Assembly: GCA_045596365.1 (NCBI GenBank)
Contig: JAZOCE010000023.1
Location: forward strand, 55,826-119,825
Origin: RGIG4079 sp045596365
GTDB taxonomy: Bacteria; Bacteroidota; Bacteroidia; Bacteroidales; Muribaculaceae
DNA length: 64,000 bases
Direction: 5' to 3'
Shown: positions 61,782 to 64,000 of the stretch, piece after piece
Layout of the letters: the number at the start of each line of letters is the position of its first letter
Numbering within the stretch: the first letter of the stretch is position 1
Notes under the pieces: model-generated
What the model was told of the DNA's origin: nothing
The model's database searches: none
The model's input: the letters and a program-made list of their open reading frames with translations, nothing else
Program-made: the position numbers and the translations under genes

Positions 61782-63722
61782 TTAATTATTATTGTTTTTT
61801 AGTTCTTCATATTCCATGGTGGCTAATTCCCACATGCTCATGGCATTTTCGAGCTGTTTGTTCATTGAGGCATGTTGCTCAAAAATATCGTTGTCCACTT
61901 CTCCTGCAGCAATCTTGCTCTCAATCTCGGCAATATTAGTTTCAATGCGAGAAATTTCGGCTTCAGCTTCAGCTACTTTTTTCTCTGCCCGTTTGACAAT
62001 CTTTTCACGCTCGCGTTGCTCAGCATAGCTTAGTTTTCGTTCTGAAACAACTTTTTCAGTATTTTCTACCGACTTATTCGTTGGCGATTTTGATAGCTCA
62101 AGTTCTGCAAGTGAAGCTATTTTTTTCTTTTCAAGGAACTCATAAATTCCTCCAAGACATTCGCGCACTTTGCCACCTCCAAATTCATACACTTTTTCAA
62201 CAAGTCCATCAAGGAATTCGCGGTCGTGTGATACAACTATCACAGTGCCATTGAAATCTTTAATAGCTTGTTTCAGTATATCTTTGGCCCTCATGTCAAG
62301 GTGATTTGTCGGCTCATCGAGAATTAGTAAGTTTACCGGCTCAAGGAGCAATCTTATCATGGCAAGACGAGTTTTTTCGCCACCAGATAAAACTTTTACT
62401 TTTTTGTCAGAGGCTTCACCTCCAAACATGAATGCGCCAAGGATATCGCGTATTTTTGTGCGTATATCGCCAACTGCTACCCGGTCAATCGTGTCAAATA
62501 CCGAGATGCTTTCATCAAGCAGTTGCGCTTGATTTTGTGCGAAATAGCCAATCTTCACATTGTGCCCGATTTTCAAATCTCCGGTAAAAGGTATTTCGTT
62601 CATTATACATTTTACAAGTGTCGATTTTCCCTCGCCGTTTTTCCCAACAAACGCTACTTTTTCGCCTCGTTTGATGGTGAATGTTGCATTGTCAAAAACT
62701 TGATGATCTCCATATCGTTTCCCTACATTTTCGGCTATGATGGGGTAGTCGCCTGAGCGTGGGGCAGGGGGGAAACGTAGGTTTATATGGGATGTGTCAA
62801 CCTCATCAACCTCAATACGCTCTATTTTTGATAATTGCTTGATGCGACTTTGTACTTGGACCGATTTTGTCGCTTTATATCTGAATCGTTCAATGAAATC
62901 CTCTGTATCTTGAATTTGCTTTTGTTGATTTTGGTAGGCTCTCATTTGTTGCTCAAGGCGTTCCTGACGCAGAACGACATATTTAGAGTAGTTTACCGAA
63001 TAATCATATGTCTTTCCGAGAGATATTTCTATTGTGCGATTTGTTACATTGTCAATAAAAGCGCGGTCGTGAGAAACGAGAACAACAGCATTGGCTTTTG
63101 TGATGAGAAAGTTTTCCATCCATTGAATTGACTCGATGTCAAGGTGGTTAGTCGGCTCGTCAAGGAGCAGCACATCGGGACGTGTCAATAATAATTTTGC
63201 CAATTCGATGCGCATGCGCCATCCTCCGCTGAACTCTGCTGTTGGTCGATTGAAATCCTTTCGGTCAAAACCAAGTCCTAAGAGGGTTTTCTCCATTTCA
63301 GCCTCGCAATTGTCACTTTCTTCTATTGAGAGCCGCTCTGTCAGAAGCGTTAAACGTTCAATCAACTCATTATAATCCTCGCTGTCATAGTCTTGGCGAG
63401 ATTGTAACTGATGGTTTATTTTATCTATCTGATTGTGAAGAGAATCGATGTGTGAAAAAGCTTTGCGCACCTCCTCGATGACTGTCGATGTGTCGTTCAA
63501 GACCATTTGTTGAGGGAGATATCCTATTGTAACATCAGATGGTATTGCGACGCTTCCCGATGAGGGCTTTTGTAGCCCGGCTATGATTTTGAGCATTGTC
63601 GATTTTCCGGCTCCATTTTTGCCGACAAGAGCAATTTTGTCCTTTTTATTTATGACATAATTTATATTGTCAAAAAGAGATTTTGCGCTAAATTCTACCG
63701 ACAGATTTTGTATCGAAATCAT
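61782..63722 (-). CDS. ABC-F family ATPase (ribosome-associated)
   Basis: A soluble protein of 646 residues with two ABC ATPase domains and no membrane part, so an ABC-F translation factor, not a transporter. Domain 1 has GKNGAGKST, the signature FSGGWRMRIELAK and LLLDEPTNHLDIES. Domain 2 (about 325-535) has GKNGEGKST, LSGGEKTRLAMI and LILDEPTNHLDMRA. The linker (about 240-320) carries the P-site-contacting helices with the RYKATKSVQVQSR stretch. The C-terminus (about 560-646) is a coiled coil, as in Uup/EttA-like members. Most such genes work in general translation; drug resistance cannot be inferred. Confidence 0.92.
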   Translation of the reverse strand: MISIQNLSVEFSAKSLFDNINYVINKKDKIALVGKNGAGKSTMLKIIAGLQKPSSGSVAIPSDVTIGYLPQQMVLNDTSTVIEEVRKAFSHIDSLHNQIDKINHQLQSRQDYDSEDYNELIERLTLLTERLSIEESDNCEAEMEKTLLGLGFDRKDFNRPTAEFSGGWRMRIELAKLLLTRPDVLLLDEPTNHLDIESIQWMENFLITKANAVVLVSHDRAFIDNVTNRTIEISLGKTYDYSVNYSKYVVLRQERLEQQMRAYQNQQKQIQDTEDFIERFRYKATKSVQVQSRIKQLSKIERIEVDEVDTSHINLRFPPAPRSGDYPIIAENVGKRYGDHQVFDNATFTIKRGEKVAFVGKNGEGKSTLVKCIMNEIPFTGDLKIGHNVKIGYFAQNQAQLLDESISVFDTIDRVAVGDIRTKIRDILGAFMFGGEASDKKVKVLSGGEKTRLAMIRLLLEPVNLLILDEPTNHLDMRAKDILKQAIKDFNGTVIVVSHDREFLDGLVEKVYEFGGGKVRECLGGIYEFLEKKKIASLAELELSKSPTNKSVENTEKVVSERKLSYAEQREREKIVKRAEKKVAEAEAEISRIETNIAEIESKIAAGEVDNDIFEQHASMNKQLENAMSMWELATMEYEELKNNNN

Positions 63723-63751
63723 TTTAATGCTATAACATTAACTTAAAAATA

Positions 63752-63784
63752 CAAAGTTAACGACTAAAACAGAGACAAAGCAAA
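63752..63784 (-). promoter_or_regulatory. Promoter of ABC-F gene
   Basis: On the minus strand: TTTG (63784-63781), 21 bp, TAACTTTG (63759-63752), with a 29-base leader. Confidence 0.55.
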
Positions 63785-63880
63785 GTTTAACATTTTTTGT
63801 TGTGATTTTATTATGAAGTTGACAAAAAAAGGACCGAGACTCACGCCCCAGCCCTCCCAATCTGTAAATGTGTAGTATTA

Positions 63881-64000
63881 TTATAGTATTATCTTTTTTG
63901 TCGCAATATTATTCTCGGTTGAGACTTGGATAATGTAACAGCCCGAGTGGTATTTATCGGTAAGGATTGTGATTGTATTTTCCTTAGAAGTTACATCATC
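63881..64000 (-). CDS. C-terminal end of a T9SS-sorted protein, cut by window edge
   Basis: Read on the minus strand from base 64000 the frame is open to a TAA at 63883-63881. It gives 39 residues with the pattern YHSGCYIIQVST followed by ATKKIIL. This is the end of a type A T9SS C-terminal domain (GxYxIxV, then a basic KxxxL end), the same layout as in the two proteases at the left edge. The rest of the gene lies outside the window, so its function cannot be told. Confidence 0.75.
   Translation of the reverse strand, partial: DDVTSKENTITILTDKYHSGCYIIQVSTENNIATKKIIL

Noticed and set aside
1..64000. CRISPR arrays, tRNA or rRNA genes, transposases, integrases
   Set aside because: I looked for regularly spaced repeats, cloverleaf-like segments in the gaps and recombinase motifs in the coding frames and found none.

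Overview
The window is from an uncultured-type Bacteroidales chromosome, most likely of the Muribaculaceae/Bacteroides side of the order. The evidence is AT-rich DNA, promoters of the Bacteroidetes sigma-ABfr type (TTG, about 20 bp, TAnnTTTG), no clear Shine-Dalgarno sites, type IX secretion (SprA plus C-terminal sorting domains), an ECF sigma/FecR/STN outer-membrane triad, a FeoA-FeoB fusion, and the gene order dnaN-exonuclease-coaBC-DUF4835-recN-rlmB. No rRNA, tRNA, CRISPR array, transposase, integrase or reverse transcriptase gene was seen. Taxonomy below order is inference.

Layout. 1-4.0 kb (+): two tandem secreted S8 (subtilisin-like) proteases with type IX sorting tails; the first is cut by the window edge. 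4.0-13.5 kb (+): housekeeping genes cdsA, purM, a MltF-like lytic transglycosylase, a DUF3332-like lipoprotein, an M23 peptidase, a phosphohexose mutase, an RluA-type pseudouridine synthase and fmt. 13.5-24.8 kb (-): alanine/Na+ symporter, a PnuC-type transporter overlapping thiamine pyrophosphokinase, ruvA, the giant T9SS translocon gene sprA, and a small membrane PH-like protein. 24.9-28.6 kb (-): ECF sigma factor, FecR anti-sigma factor and an STN/plug/beta-barrel protein. 28.7-35.0 kb (-): BamA-like barrel, ftsH, rsfS, a LolC/E-type permease and an aminotransferase. 35.2-37.6 kb (+): feoAB.

37.6-44.5 kb is the accessory part. It has an AraC regulator (+) converging on a tolC-emrA-emrB-like tripartite efflux operon (-), all with more GC-rich codons than the surroundings. 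Next come 540 bp without a gene and a PEGA-SUMF1 gene that lacks a proper 5' end. The 3' end of that gene is GC-rich and looks like the variable region of a diversity-generating retroelement (DGR): its variable codons can all be derived from AAC/AAT by changes at adenines only. No template repeat or reverse transcriptase is visible, so if this is a DGR target it is served from elsewhere or is orphaned. This is the most interesting signal in the window.

44.5-64 kb: mutS2 (-), a DcaP-like porin (-), an HdeD-like membrane protein (+), a Tyr/Trp/Arg/Gly-rich secreted protein (+) and a FadL/OmpP1-like barrel (+). A compact seven-gene minus-strand unit follows (dnaN, DnaQ-type exonuclease, coaBC, DUF4835, recN, rlmB, purT). 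The window ends with an ABC-F ATPase and an M13 metallopeptidase (-), and at the very edge the last 39 codons of another T9SS-sorted protein (-).

Working together: SprA is the outer-membrane pore through which the two proteases and the protein at the right edge would be exported, their C-terminal domains being the sorting signals. Promoters upstream of the second protease and of mutS2 sit so close to the ATG that the mRNAs should be leaderless or nearly so.
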